A DNA stretch of 64,000 bases from Limnohabitans parvus II-B4 (GCF_003063455.1 NZ_NESN01000002.1:434001-498000), one strand, 5' to 3'. Numbered from the stretch's first letter, positions 44,869 to 53,702 are shown. The notes: generated by a model not told the origin, from the letters alone. A program made the numbers and translations.

Positions 44869-45333
44869 TCATTTGTGACCCTGCAAAGGCAAGGCCCCTG
44901 CGGCCTTGACCTCGCCCAAGGAAAAACTGGTGTGCAGGTCTTTGACATTGGGGAGGTTAAGCAGCACATCCCGTGCAAACTGACTGAAACTATTCAGGTC
45001 TTTGCTCACAACTTGCAACTCGAAGGTGCCTGAGCCACTGATGTAATGACAGGAGATGACCTCTGGAATTTTACGAATCGCTTCTTCCAATTGCCGCGTG
45101 ACGTCACCCCGGTTGCGCTCCGCGTCCAGCCGCACAAACGCGAACACATCCAACCCCACTTTCTCGCGGTTGATTTCGGCGCGGTAACCCTGGATAACCC
45201 CAGACTCTTCCAAAGCACGCACACGCCGCCAGCAAGGTGCGGCCGACAAACCCACACGCTGTGCCAGTTCTGCATTGGTCAGTCGCCCGTCTTTTTGCAG
45301 TTCGTTCAATATCGCCCAGTCAAATTTATCCAA
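44869..45333 (-). CDS. Lrp/AsnC-family transcriptional regulator (TTG start)
   Basis: A 154-residue regulator with an N-terminal helix-turn-helix (DWAILNELQKDGRLTNAELA, then GLSAAPCWRRVRALEESG) and the C-terminal RAM ligand domain. The best start is the TTG at 45333, giving the family-typical (M)DKFDWAIL; a GGAAA element sits just upstream. No ATG lies near the domain start. It is divergent from the indolepyruvate oxidoreductase gene across 128 bp, so it probably senses an amino acid and controls that gene. Confidence 0.88.
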   Translation of the reverse strand: MDKFDWAILNELQKDGRLTNAELAQRVGLSAAPCWRRVRALEESGVIQGYRAEINREKVGLDVFAFVRLDAERNRGDVTRQLEEAIRKIPEVISCHYISGSGTFELQVVSKDLNSFSQFARDVLLNLPNVKDLHTSFSLGEVKAAGALPLQGHK

Positions 45334-45461
45334 CGTTTCCAAAATAAGCCTCTTTAAGCAAGAATCTTTCAAATCATAGGGCAAATCCTGTCGCCGAAAG
45401 CAAGCACTTGTCAGCTGGCCCGTCCTACACTGTGCCATCCATTTCAGCCCCAGGACATCCC

Positions 45462-48400
45462 ATGAACGCCCCATTGCCCGATTCGATTCGCCAAGCTCTT
45501 GAGACGGTGACGCTGGATGACAAATACAGCCTCGATGTCGGTCGCGCCTTCATGAGCGGCGTGCAAGCGCTGGTCAAGCTGCCCATGCTGCAACGCCAGC
45601 GAGACGCCTTGCAAGGCAAGAACACGGCGGGCTTCATCAGCGGTTATCGGGGCTCGCCACTGGGCAGTTACGACCAGTCTCTGTGGAAAGCCAAAGACCA
45701 CCTGAAGGCCCAAAACATCGTCTTCCAACCCGGCGTGAACGAAGAGCTGGCCGCCACCGCTTTGTGGGGCACTCAGCAACTGGGCTTTGCACCACCTGGC
45801 ACCAACCAATTCGATGGTGTGTTCGGCATCTGGTACGGCAAAGGCCCGGGCGTGGACCGTTGCTCCGATGTGTTCAAGCACGCCAATATGGCGGGCACCA
45901 CGCCCTGGGGCGGTGTGCTGGCTGTGGCGGGCGACGACCATGTGGCCAAAAGCTCCACCGCCGCGCACCAAAGCGACCATATCTTCAAGGCCTGCGGCCT
46001 GCCGGTGTTCTTTCCGACCAATGTGCAAGACATCCTCGACCAAGGCCTGCACGCCATCGCCATGAGCCGTTACGCGGGTGTCTGGGCGGGCATGAAAACG
46101 ATCCAGGAGATCGTTGAGTCCAGCGCCACCGCCCACATCGACCCTGAGCGTGTGCAAATTGTCTTGCCCGAATTCGTGATGCCACCCGGTGGCGTCCACA
46201 TCCGCTGGCCAGACACCGCGCTGGAGCAAGAAGCCCGTTTGTTCGATTACAAATGGTATGCGGCCCTGGCCTACATCCGCGCCAACAAACTCAACCACAA
46301 CGTGATCGAGGGCCCGAACGACCGATTTGGTTTGATCGCCAGCGGCAAGGCCTACAACGACACTCGCCAGGCCTTGATCGACTTGGGGCTGGATGACCAG
46401 CGTTGCCGTCAGCTGGGTATCCGTTTGCACAAAGTCGCGGTGGTTTGGCCACTCGAAGCACAATCCACACGCGAATTTGCCACCGGCCTGCGCGAGATTT
46501 TGGTGGTGGAAGAAAAACGCCAAATCATCGAATACCAACTCAAGGAAGAGCTGTACAACTGGCGCGACGATGTGCGCCCCAACATCTTGGGCAAGTTCGA
46601 CGAAGCCGATGGCGATGTGTCGGGTGGTGAGTGGTCCATCCCCAACCCCACCGAGCGTACTTTGTTGCGGGCGAATGCCGATTTGACGCCTGCCATCATT
46701 GCAAGGGCCATTGCCAAGCGCCTGAAAAAACTGGGTGTCGATGCCGATACCACCGCACACATCGACGCCCATCTGGCCGTGCTCGATGGCAAGGAAAAAG
46801 CCATGCAGACGCTCACGCTGGGGACAGCGGCCGACCGCCAGCCTTGGTTCTGCTCAGGCTGCCCACACAACACATCGACGAAAGTGCCAGAAGGCTCTCG
46901 CGCCATGGCGGGCATTGGCTGCCACTTCATGAGCATCTGGATGGACCGCAGCACGGTGGGCTTCACGCAAATGGGTGGAGAAGGTGTGCCATGGACAGGT
47001 CAACAACCGTTCAGCAAGGAACAACACATCTTTGCCAACCTGGGTGACGGCACATATTTCCACAGCGGCATTTTGGCCGTTCGCCAAAGCATTGCGGCGG
47101 GCGTCAACATCACCTACAAACTTCTGTACAACGATGCGGTCGCTATGACCGGTGGCCAGCAAGTAGGTGAGCGACCCGAAGGCCACAGCGTGGTGCAAAT
47201 TGCCATGAGCATGCGCGCCGAAGGGGCCCAACGCATCGACGTGGTGACCGACGAACCCGAAAAATACGATGGCGTGGTTTTGGCCGAAGGCGTGCGCGTT
47301 TTTCACCGTGATGAGCTGGACCGCATCCAACGCGAAATGCGTGAAATCAAAGGCACGACGGTCATCATTTACGACCAGACCTGCGCCACCGAAAAGCGCC
47401 GCCGTCGCAAGCGCGGCACCATGGTCGACCCGGCTGTTCGGGTCATGATCAATGAAGAGGTATGTGAAGGCTGTGGCGACTGCGGGGTGCAATCGAATTG
47501 CCTGTCGGTGGAGCCTTTGGAAACAGATTTGGGGCGCAAACGCACCATCAACCAAAGTACTTGCAACAAGGACACCAGCTGCCTCAAAGGTTTTTGCCCC
47601 AGTTTTGTCACCGTGGAAGGTGGCACGTTCAAGAAAAAGTCGTCGTCAAGCACCTCGACATTGAGTCCCGCCCACCTGAGCCCATTACCGGAGCCTGAAC
47701 TGCCAGTCATCACCCAACCCTGGGGCATGGTGGTCGCCGGTGTCGGTGGCACAGGGGTCATCACCATCGGCCAATTGCTGGGCATGGCCGCGCACATGGA
47801 AGGCAAAGGCATCGTCACGCAAGACTCTGCAGGCCTGGCCCAAAAAGGTGGCGCAACCTGGAGCCACGTCCTGGTGGCCAACACACAAGACGAGATCCGC
47901 ACCACCCGCGTCAGCATGGCGGCGGCCGATCTGATCATGGGCTGCGACCCCATCGTCAGTGCATCCAAGGAAACCACCTTGCGCATGCGTGCAGGCCGCA
48001 CCCATGTCGCACTGAACAGCAACAGCACCCCCACGGCCGCATTTGTGAGGAACGGCAATTGGCAAAACCCGGCCGAGCAATGTGTGGCTGAAATCGCGGC
48101 ACAAGTCGGTGTGGATGGTGTGGGCAGTTTCGATGCCGATGCACTGGCCAAACAACTCATGGGCGACACGATTTACGTCAACCCCATGATCCTGGGTTAC
48201 GCCTGGCAAAAAGGCTGGGTGCCTTTACGACATGAGTCCTTGGTGCGGGCCATTGAGCTCAACGATGTCCAAGTCAAAAACAACCTCGCTGCTTTTGAGT
48301 GGGGTCGTCATGCTGCGCACCAGTTGGATGCGCTGATGCAAAAAATCCAGCCGGTGCAAGTGGTGCAGTTCAAGAAACGCGAAACGCTGGAAAACCTGAT

Positions 48401-48998
48401 CGCTGACCGCATGACGCGTTTGACCGATTACCAAAACGCCGCCTATGCAGCTCGATATCAGGCGTTTGTGCAGCGTGTTCAAGAGGCAGAAGCACCTTTA
48501 GGCAAAACCGTCTTGACAACCACTGTGGCACGTCATCTGTACAAATTGATGGCCTACAAGGACGAATACGAAGTGGCCCGTTTGCACACCCAGTCAGCGT
48601 TTTTGGACCGCATTGCCAACAGCTTTGAAGGGAACTTCAAAGTGCATTACCACTTGGCCCCACCCCTCTTGGCCAAACGGAACAACAAAGGCGAACTGGT
48701 CAAACAAAAATTCGGGCCTGCCATGCTGACAGGTTTCAAATTGCTGGCCAAATTAAAAGGCTTGCGTGGCACCGCGTTCGATGTGTTCGGCCGCACAGAA
48801 GAACGCCGGACAGAACAAGCTTTGATCGGTGAATACATGCAACACATCGAACAGGCCATTGAACACCTGAGCCCTGAAAACCATGCACATGCCTTGAATG
48901 TGGCCAACGTGCCTGAGAACATCAAAGGCTTTGGCCATGTCAAGGAGCGCAACATCAAGGTTGCGCGGACTGTGTGGGCGTCATTGGGAACACAATGA
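45462..48998 (+). CDS. Fused indolepyruvate:ferredoxin oxidoreductase
   Basis: A 1,178-residue single-chain 2-oxoacid oxidoreductase of the indolepyruvate family. It decarboxylates aryl pyruvates or branched 2-oxoacids to acyl-CoA with TPP and iron-sulphur clusters. The N-terminal alpha region has the pyrimidine-binding type segment; SGCPHNTSTKVPEGSRA and GDGTYFHSG with NDAVAMTGGQ form the TPP domain. CEGCGDCGVQSNC and CNKDTSCLKGFCPSF are cysteine-rich cluster sites, and AGVGGTGVITIGQLLGMAAH starts the gamma-type domain. An AGGA ribosome-binding site supports the start. The divergent Lrp-type gene suggests control by amino acids. Confidence 0.9.
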   Translation: MNAPLPDSIRQALETVTLDDKYSLDVGRAFMSGVQALVKLPMLQRQRDALQGKNTAGFISGYRGSPLGSYDQSLWKAKDHLKAQNIVFQPGVNEELAATALWGTQQLGFAPPGTNQFDGVFGIWYGKGPGVDRCSDVFKHANMAGTTPWGGVLAVAGDDHVAKSSTAAHQSDHIFKACGLPVFFPTNVQDILDQGLHAIAMSRYAGVWAGMKTIQEIVESSATAHIDPERVQIVLPEFVMPPGGVHIRWPDTALEQEARLFDYKWYAALAYIRANKLNHNVIEGPNDRFGLIASGKAYNDTRQALIDLGLDDQRCRQLGIRLHKVAVVWPLEAQSTREFATGLREILVVEEKRQIIEYQLKEELYNWRDDVRPNILGKFDEADGDVSGGEWSIPNPTERTLLRANADLTPAIIARAIAKRLKKLGVDADTTAHIDAHLAVLDGKEKAMQTLTLGTAADRQPWFCSGCPHNTSTKVPEGSRAMAGIGCHFMSIWMDRSTVGFTQMGGEGVPWTGQQPFSKEQHIFANLGDGTYFHSGILAVRQSIAAGVNITYKLLYNDAVAMTGGQQVGERPEGHSVVQIAMSMRAEGAQRIDVVTDEPEKYDGVVLAEGVRVFHRDELDRIQREMREIKGTTVIIYDQTCATEKRRRRKRGTMVDPAVRVMINEEVCEGCGDCGVQSNCLSVEPLETDLGRKRTINQSTCNKDTSCLKGFCPSFVTVEGGTFKKKSSSSTSTLSPAHLSPLPEPELPVITQPWGMVVAGVGGTGVITIGQLLGMAAHMEGKGIVTQDSAGLAQKGGATWSHVLVANTQDEIRTTRVSMAAADLIMGCDPIVSASKETTLRMRAGRTHVALNSNSTPTAAFVRNGNWQNPAEQCVAEIAAQVGVDGVGSFDADALAKQLMGDTIYVNPMILGYAWQKGWVPLRHESLVRAIELNDVQVKNNLAAFEWGRHAAHQLDALMQKIQPVQVVQFKKRETLENLIADRMTRLTDYQNAAYAARYQAFVQRVQEAEAPLGKTVLTTTVARHLYKLMAYKDEYEVARLHTQSAFLDRIANSFEGNFKVHYHLAPPLLAKRNNKGELVKQKFGPAMLTGFKLLAKLKGLRGTAFDVFGRTEERRTEQALIGEYMQHIEQAIEHLSPENHAHALNVANVPENIKGFGHVKERNIKVARTVWASLGTQ

Positions 48999-49030
48999 CC
49001 CGCGACAAATCTCCGCCGCGCCATATCCGC

Positions 49031-49164
49031 GCATGCAGGTATCCATATCAACCAAAAGACATGGACACCCGATCAAGTCGGGTGTGACAGATTTGTCATG
49101 CCCCCGCATGCGGGTATCCATCTCCTGCGAATTCATGGACACCCGATCAAGCAGGGATGTGACA
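49031..49164. repeat. Two tandem imperfect direct repeats with internal hairpins
   Basis: Copies at 49031-49088 and 49106-49164 (58-59 bp) share GCATGCRGGTATCCAT at the left and CATGGACACCCGATCAAG plus a GTGACA end at the right. Within copy 1, ACACCCGA and TCGGGTGT form a perfect hairpin; copy 2 has a degenerate version. They lie between convergent genes and resemble REP-type extragenic repeats. They could also end transcription of the upstream gene. Confidence 0.75.
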
Positions 49165-49177
49165 AGCTCACATCAGG

Positions 49178-49438
49178 TCAACGTGCGTCTGGCAATTCGA
49201 TCTTGACTTCCAGCACTTCCAAGTTGTCCTGACGCTCCAGGTTCACCTTGATGTCATCTGGATTGATCTTGATGTATTTACTGATCACGGCCACCAACTC
49301 GCGTTGCAAATCAGGCAGGTAATCGGGCTCAGCGGCATTGCGACCACTGCGCTCGTGCGCCAGAATGATTTGCAGGCGTTCTTTGGCTACGCTGGCGGTT
49401 TTCTTCTTTTCGCCCAAGAGGAAGGAAAGAAACGACAT
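49178..49438 (-). CDS. minE: Cell division topological specificity factor MinE
   Basis: An 86-residue MinE. It begins with the membrane-targeting [20 protein letters not shown] segment; the MinD-stimulating helix ([15 protein letters not shown]) and the C-terminal dimerisation domain follow. It drives MinCD pole-to-pole oscillation. It lies 3 bp after minD on the same strand; the order is minC-minD-minE. Confidence 0.96.
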   Translation of the reverse strand: MSFLSFLLGEKKKTASVAKERLQIILAHERSGRNAAEPDYLPDLQRELVAVISKYIKINPDDIKVNLERQDNLEVLEVKIELPDAR

Positions 49439-49441
49439 GGT

Positions 49442-50257
49442 TCACTTGCCTCCAAACATGCGTTTGAAAAAACCGGGCTTCACGGCTTCAGTGAAGCGCA
49501 TGGGCTTGTCTTCGCCCAAAAAGCGGTCAATCACGTCCTTGTAAGCCTCGGACACATCGCTCTCGGCCATGTGAATGGCCGGGGTGCCCTGGTTGGAAGC
49601 CTGCAAAACGTTGTCGCTCTCAGGAATCACGCCCAACAACTTGATGCGCAAGATATCTTGAATGTCTTGCAGCGACAGCATCTGGCCGTCTTCCACCCGG
49701 TTCGGGTTGTAACGGGTGATCAGCAAGTGTTCTTTGATCGGTTCCAGGCCTTCAATCGCTCGCTTGGTTTTGCTACCGAGCATGCCCAGAATGCGGTCAG
49801 AGTCGCGCACCGAAGACACTTCAGGGTTGGTCACCACCAAAGCCTCATCGGCAAAATGCATGGCCATCAAGGCTCCCGTTTCGATGCCGGCAGGAGAATC
49901 GCAGACGATGTACTCAAAACCCATGTCGTTCAGGTCTTTGAGTACTTTTTCAACGCCTTCTTGCGACAAAGCATCTTTATCGCGGGTTTGCGAGGCCGCC
50001 AGCACAAACAGGTTGGAACATTGTTTGTCCTTGATCAGGGCCTGATTCAGATTGGCTTCACCTTGGATCACATTGATCAGGTCGTACACCACGCGGCGTT
50101 CACAGCCCATGATCAGGTCCAGATTGCGCAGACCCACATCAAAGTCGATAACGGCTGTCTTGAAGCCTTTGAGTGCGAGACCTGTGGCAAAACTGGCGCT
50201 GGTCGTGGTTTTGCCCACGCCGCCTTTACCTGAAGTCACAACAACAATTTTTGCCAT
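49442..50257 (-). CDS. minD: Septum site-determining ATPase MinD
   Basis: A 271-residue MinD ATPase. The deviant Walker A GKGGVGKTTT is at residues about 10-19, FEYIVCDSPAGIE is the Walker B region, and the C-terminal amphipathic membrane-targeting helix ends FFKRMFGGK. The start at 50257 (MAKIVVVTSGKGG) matches the family; a 7-codon extension to 50278 is possible. It recruits MinC to the membrane to block polar Z-rings. Confidence 0.96.
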   Translation of the reverse strand: MAKIVVVTSGKGGVGKTTTSASFATGLALKGFKTAVIDFDVGLRNLDLIMGCERRVVYDLINVIQGEANLNQALIKDKQCSNLFVLAASQTRDKDALSQEGVEKVLKDLNDMGFEYIVCDSPAGIETGALMAMHFADEALVVTNPEVSSVRDSDRILGMLGSKTKRAIEGLEPIKEHLLITRYNPNRVEDGQMLSLQDIQDILRIKLLGVIPESDNVLQASNQGTPAIHMAESDVSEAYKDVIDRFLGEDKPMRFTEAVKPGFFKRMFGGK

Positions 50258-50301
50258 GGGATTTTCTTTCTTTGACAAGGTATCAGTACAAATTTGATAT
50301 T

Positions 50302-51075
50302 TTAGGATTTGATGGGCGAAATCAACAATTTGTCGCCATCAGGACCTGATTGCAGACAGACTTGGGCTGCTTGCCCCAAAACGTCTTTGGGCAAGGCATT
50401 TTCGCTGGTGCGGTAGATGCCTGCGATCGAAATCAACTCGGGCTCCATCACCTGCGCAAAAATACGAGCGTGGGCGTTGCCACGTGCCCCTGCTATGGCT
50501 TTGCCACGCAAAGTCGCATAAATGTGAATATGACCATCGGCAATGACCTCTGCCCCTGCATTCACCATGGCCAAAACAATGAGGTCCCGACCCTTGGCAT
50601 ACACCTGCTGACCTGAACGCAAAGGCTTGTCGATCACCATCGGACCCAAAGACGCAGGCGCATCAATGGGGGCAACAACAGGTTCAAGGCTTGGTACATG
50701 CTGAACAACATCAGCAAGAGGCACAGAACGGCGAATGCGGGCATCGCTCGCGTCCACCAAGCCTACCCCCTTGGCTTGCGTCAAAAGCTCACCTTGGGCA
50801 CCTTTGATGGCCAAAGGTACCAAACCGTGTTCACGCAGAAGTGGCAACAAGGCTTGGAAGTCGATCGATGGCAGGTCTTGTTCAGAACCCAAGAAGCTGA
50901 CATCAATGATCAGGGGATCCTGGTCAAAAAAGCCAGGACTCTCTTTCAATTGTTGAACCAAGGCTTGAGAAATGGCAGCAATGTCCGCTGTTTTCAATAC
51001 CAAAGCCACCAAAGACAAGTCAGCGCTTTTGATGTCGTAACAGTTTGAAATGGATGCTTCTGAAACGATCGCCAT
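50302..51075 (-). CDS. minC: Septum site-determining protein MinC
   Basis: A 257-residue FtsZ inhibitor. The N-terminal MinC domain (about residues 10-105) is joined by a linker to the C-terminal beta-helix domain, marked by RSGQQVYAKGRDLIVLAMVN and GKAIAGARGNAHARIFAQ. It is the first gene of the min operon. The upstream AT-rich region holds three DnaA boxes. Confidence 0.94.
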   Translation of the reverse strand: MAIVSEASISNCYDIKSADLSLVALVLKTADIAAISQALVQQLKESPGFFDQDPLIIDVSFLGSEQDLPSIDFQALLPLLREHGLVPLAIKGAQGELLTQAKGVGLVDASDARIRRSVPLADVVQHVPSLEPVVAPIDAPASLGPMVIDKPLRSGQQVYAKGRDLIVLAMVNAGAEVIADGHIHIYATLRGKAIAGARGNAHARIFAQVMEPELISIAGIYRTSENALPKDVLGQAAQVCLQSGPDGDKLLISPIKS

Positions 51076-51361
51076 GGTGCCATCAGGGAAAGAAAGACGT
51101 AAATCTTACCAGCGCGCTTGTTCCTTGTTTTTCTTTATAGATTTATATCTTTAAATAGTCGTAGTAGATAAAGGCAGCCCTTTTTTGTGGATAAGCATAT
51201 TTTTTTCATGGCTGACAAGGACTTGCATGACTTGTAAACGTGTGTGCTGTGGCGGTTTTTTGGTGTTTCGCAAAAATGAACAACTTCTGATCAAGACATC
51301 AAGCTGTGGATAACCTGTTGCTTGTTGTTTTTTTATCCACAGGCTTATTCAGAACTGGATT
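51076..51361. promoter_or_regulatory. AT-rich region with three exact DnaA boxes upstream of minC
   Basis: The 286-bp gap contains TGTGGATAA at 51186-51194 and 51305-51313 and TTATCCACA at 51333-51341, all exact 9-mer DnaA boxes. Poly-T tracts and an AT-rich stretch (51131-51157) lie between the boxes and minC. It could be a DnaA-controlled min promoter, a DnaA-titration site or an origin element. No dnaA gene is in the window, so oriC is not called. Confidence 0.7.
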
Positions 51362-51574
51362 TCATGTTTCGAGCAGCCACTGAATGATGGCTTTCGCCAC
51401 AAAACCCAGCATGCCAAATGCCAATCCAAGAAAAATGACAAACGTTCCGAATTTTCCAGCTTTGGACTCCCAAGCCAGTTGTCCAATGATGAACAGCATG
51501 TAAAGCATGAATGCCCCAACACCGATCGTGAGGCCAAACCAGGCGAATTGTTCTTCGTTGAATCCGAACATCAC
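51362..51574 (-). CDS. DUF2788-family small membrane protein
   Basis: A 70-residue protein with two hydrophobic helices (about residues 10-32 and 42-65) and the segment AWESKAGKFGTFVIFLGL typical of DUF2788 proteins in proteobacteria. The function is unknown. It overlaps the upstream DUF2189 gene by 4 bp and so is cotranslated with it. Confidence 0.85.
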   Translation of the reverse strand: MMFGFNEEQFAWFGLTIGVGAFMLYMLFIIGQLAWESKAGKFGTFVIFLGLAFGMLGFVAKAIIQWLLET

Positions 51575-52431
51575 AATTCACCTTGTTCACTGATGCGTTC
51601 TTCAAAATCAGAGACATCTACAAGGTGACGATAAGCATGCCAACTGCCATGGCCCAGCATGGGAATGACCAAAATCAAGCCCAAAAACAGTGAAAAAATG
51701 CCCAGCATGCTGAAGCCGATGATCAAAAAAGCCCACAAGGTCATTTGAAACGGGTGGGTCAACACCGCTTTCCAACTGGTCAGTACCGCTTGCAACACTG
51801 TCACGCGGCGGTCTAACAACAAGGGCATGGACACCACGCTGGAGGCAAATACCGGCACGGCCATCATGCCGCCCAGCTCCACCCACAGTTCAAACAAATG
51901 GCCTTCTTTGGCCAAGACCACATGGCGTATGAAGTCGACGGGCGTGTGAATCGGGCTTGGTGCCAGCAAAGTGATCAAGGCGGCCGAGGTGATGACCCAG
52001 CCGGTAGCGGCCAAACCCAGCAGCAAGCCAAAACGGATCAGGCTCCAGTAGCTGTCGGGTTGGTGACGCAAGCGCATTTGCCACTGCGTCCAGGTTTGCA
52101 CCAGCAAATCAAAATTGACAGTTTCGCCCCGCTCCATGGCCCGGCTCATGGCATACAGGCTGGTGGCCAGCACAGGTGCCACCACCATGAAGCCCGACAG
52201 ATAACCGACCAGCAGCCAGAATTGGTCGTGTGCCAGCAGGGCGATGAAGCCACCTAGGCCAGCCAGCACAACGCCATGCATGATGCTCAGCAAAGGCGCT
52301 CGGGCCATGTCCTTGAACCCCAAGGCCAACCACTGCATGGGCTGGTCGGCTGCGATGGGCCGGATGGGCGGCAAAAAAATGCCAGAACGGGTCTGGGTGG
52401 AATCGGAATGGGAGTTTCGAGGCATGCGCAA
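51571..52431 (-). CDS. DUF2189-family polytopic membrane protein
   Basis: A 286-residue inner-membrane protein with about six transmembrane segments. Its layout (a QWLALGFKDMARAPLLSIMHG segment before the first helix, then repeated hydrophobic hairpins) fits DUF2189. The function is unknown. An FNR/FixK-type box is centred about 35 bp before the start codon at 52431; if it is an activator site the true start may lie slightly inside (ATG at 52425). It forms a unit with the DUF2788 gene. Confidence 0.82.
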   Translation of the reverse strand: MRMPRNSHSDSTQTRSGIFLPPIRPIAADQPMQWLALGFKDMARAPLLSIMHGVVLAGLGGFIALLAHDQFWLLVGYLSGFMVVAPVLATSLYAMSRAMERGETVNFDLLVQTWTQWQMRLRHQPDSYWSLIRFGLLLGLAATGWVITSAALITLLAPSPIHTPVDFIRHVVLAKEGHLFELWVELGGMMAVPVFASSVVSMPLLLDRRVTVLQAVLTSWKAVLTHPFQMTLWAFLIIGFSMLGIFSLFLGLILVIPMLGHGSWHAYRHLVDVSDFEERISEQGEL

Positions 52432-52458
52432 AGCTTAACCAAGCACGGCGGCACCTAC

Positions 52459-52474
52459 CTTGATATGTGTCAAG
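52459..52474. promoter_or_regulatory. FNR/FixK-type box upstream of the DUF2189 gene
   Basis: CTTGAT-ATGT-GTCAAG matches TTGAY-N4-RTCAA on both halves. It lies between the Spy-like gene terminator and the DUF2189 start and points to oxygen-responsive control of the DUF2189-DUF2788 pair. Confidence 0.62.
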
Positions 52475-52492
52475 TCTAAAAATGAAATAAAA

Positions 52493-52513
52493 AGGCCGCT
52501 CATGGAGCGGCCT
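52493..52513 (-). terminator. Rho-independent terminator of the Spy-like gene
   Basis: AGGCCGCTC and GAGCGGCCT form a perfect 9-bp stem with a 3-nt loop. Read on the minus strand it is followed by TTTTATTTC. Confidence 0.82.
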
Positions 52514-52546
52514 GGTGGTCAAGACAAGCGAGGCCTGTCGGTGTTG

Positions 52547-53047
52547 TCAATGTTGACCGTGATGCCCGCGATGCTCTTTACCACCGTGCATACCGCCATC
52601 CATGTTTTTCATGCTGCGTGCGGTTTCGGCGTCAAACGTTTTCTTTTGTGTGGCGTTCAATGCCGCATAAAAAGTTTTGGTGGCGGTGGCGTGCTTTTGC
52701 ATCTGTGCGTCGCGCTGACCTTTGTGGGCTTGCATTTGGTCAATGCGCTCTGGCGTCGTCATTTTTTCCATGGCGGCCCGGTCAGGATGTGCCATGGGTT
52801 GAGCAGGGGGCTGCATGGCTTGTTCAAAAGCAGTCCAAGCGGATTCTTGACCGGCTTCGAGCTTCAGTTTGCCTTTCAGCTCAGCCAAGTGCTTGGCATG
52901 GCGCTCGCCCATTTTGGCGTGCATTTTCTCCATGCGCTCAGCACGGTGGCCACTGGTTTTGGCCTCAGGGGCTGTTTGGGCCAAGGCCAAACCGCTCAGG
53001 CCAGCCAACAAGCTGGCCGCAATCAGGGTGGTACGAATCGATTTCAT
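52547..53047 (-). CDS. Spy/CpxP-like periplasmic protein, His- and Met-rich
   Basis: A 166-residue exported protein with a signal peptide (MKSIRTTLIAASLLAGLSGL, cleavage near ALAQ). The mature part is helical and rich in Met and His. An LTxxQ-like motif (LNATQKKTFD) fits the Spy/CpxP chaperone family, and the C-terminus GGKEHRGHHGQH could bind metal. Its nearness to copZ and copA suggests a role in copper or envelope stress, which is an inference from position. Confidence 0.78.
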   Translation of the reverse strand: MKSIRTTLIAASLLAGLSGLALAQTAPEAKTSGHRAERMEKMHAKMGERHAKHLAELKGKLKLEAGQESAWTAFEQAMQPPAQPMAHPDRAAMEKMTTPERIDQMQAHKGQRDAQMQKHATATKTFYAALNATQKKTFDAETARSMKNMDGGMHGGKEHRGHHGQH

Positions 53048-53175
53048 GGAAACATCCTTTCAGTGATGGGGTGTCGTCAGTGTGATCTGCCCATGTTTCT
53101 GCGCAGTGCGGTTTGTGCAGTGATTTGTAAAGACAGGTGAAGCTTTGTGCCGTGTCGTCTTGCGAGTTCACCAAC

Positions 53176-53210
53176 AAAAAACCCCCCCATCATCCAGTCG
53201 GGGGTTTTTT
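53176..53210. terminator. Bidirectional rho-independent terminator
   Basis: AAAAAACCCCC and GGGGGTTTTTT form a perfect stem around a 13-nt loop; U-runs arise on both strands. It ends the copZ/DUF2892 transcripts on the minus strand. Confidence 0.82.
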
Positions 53211-53248
53211 GTTGTGGGCTCAGGGCAGGCTGAGTCAGAACGGCTAAA

Positions 53249-53443
53249 TCAGACGTTGCGGTTTTTGCAAGTGTTGATGCCCAGCAAGCTGTAAGGCGGG
53301 CACCAGCCCATCAGCCCGGTGGCCAACGGCACCAAGCCCAGCCAACCCCACCAGCCAACGGTGCCCGTGGCTGCCAATGCGATCAGGACCAGGCCTGCGA
53401 CGATGCGGATGATGCGCTCGATGCCGCCAATGTTTTTGTTCAT
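53249..53443 (-). CDS. DUF2892 (YgaP-like) small membrane protein
   Basis: A 64-residue protein with two hydrophobic helices and the DUF2892 pattern MNKNIGGIERIIRIVAGLVL followed by GWCPPYSLLGINTCK near the C-terminus. Related domains occur with rhodaneses; the function is unknown. It lies 26 bp after copZ on the same strand, so it is probably cotranscribed with it. Confidence 0.88.
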   Translation of the reverse strand: MNKNIGGIERIIRIVAGLVLIALAATGTVGWWGWLGLVPLATGLMGWCPPYSLLGINTCKNRNV

Positions 53444-53469
53444 GGTGAGTTCTCCCTTGGGTTAAAAAA

Positions 53470-53667
53470 TCAGGCTACAACGCGGTAGCCAGCGTCTGCA
53501 ATGGTTTTGGACAGCGCCGCACGGGTTTCTTCAGACTCAACCTGCACGGTGTTTTGTGCGCGGTCGATCACGACTTTGGCCTGGACATCCAATGCCAGCA
53601 AGGCCTTGGTCACGGCCTTTTCGCAGTGGCCACATGTCATGCCTTCAACAGTGAAAATCTGGTTCAT
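53470..53667 (-). CDS. copZ: Copper chaperone, heavy-metal-associated domain (CopZ-like)
   Basis: A 65-residue HMA-domain protein with the metal-binding motif [11 protein letters not shown]. It would pass Cu(I) to the CopA ATPase. The start at 53667 has an AAAGGGAC ribosome-binding site; the frame extends upstream without support. It is divergent from copA across 64 bp that contain an inverted repeat. The gene symbol is by domain and position. Confidence 0.88.
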   Translation of the reverse strand: MNQIFTVEGMTCGHCEKAVTKALLALDVQAKVVIDRAQNTVQVESEETRAALSKTIADAGYRVVA

Positions 53668-53680
53668 GATGTCCCTTTCA

Positions 53681-53702
53681 GACAAGCCCTCATGGGTTTG
53701 TC
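53681..53702. promoter_or_regulatory. Inverted repeat in the copZ-copA divergent promoter
   Basis: GACAAGCCC-TCAT-GGGTTTGTC is a 9-bp inverted repeat with one mismatch, centred in the 64-bp gap between copZ and copA. It is a likely operator for copper-responsive control. It does not match the classic CueR ACCTTCC-N7-GGAAGGT pattern, so the regulator type is open. Confidence 0.5.

Noticed and set aside
45444..46772. 442-aa open frame on the minus strand
   Set aside because: Antisense to the fused oxidoreductase gene; no recognisable features.
51076..51361. Firm call of oriC
   Set aside because: Three DnaA boxes and AT-richness are suggestive, but dnaA, dnaN and rpmH are absent and no skew was computed.
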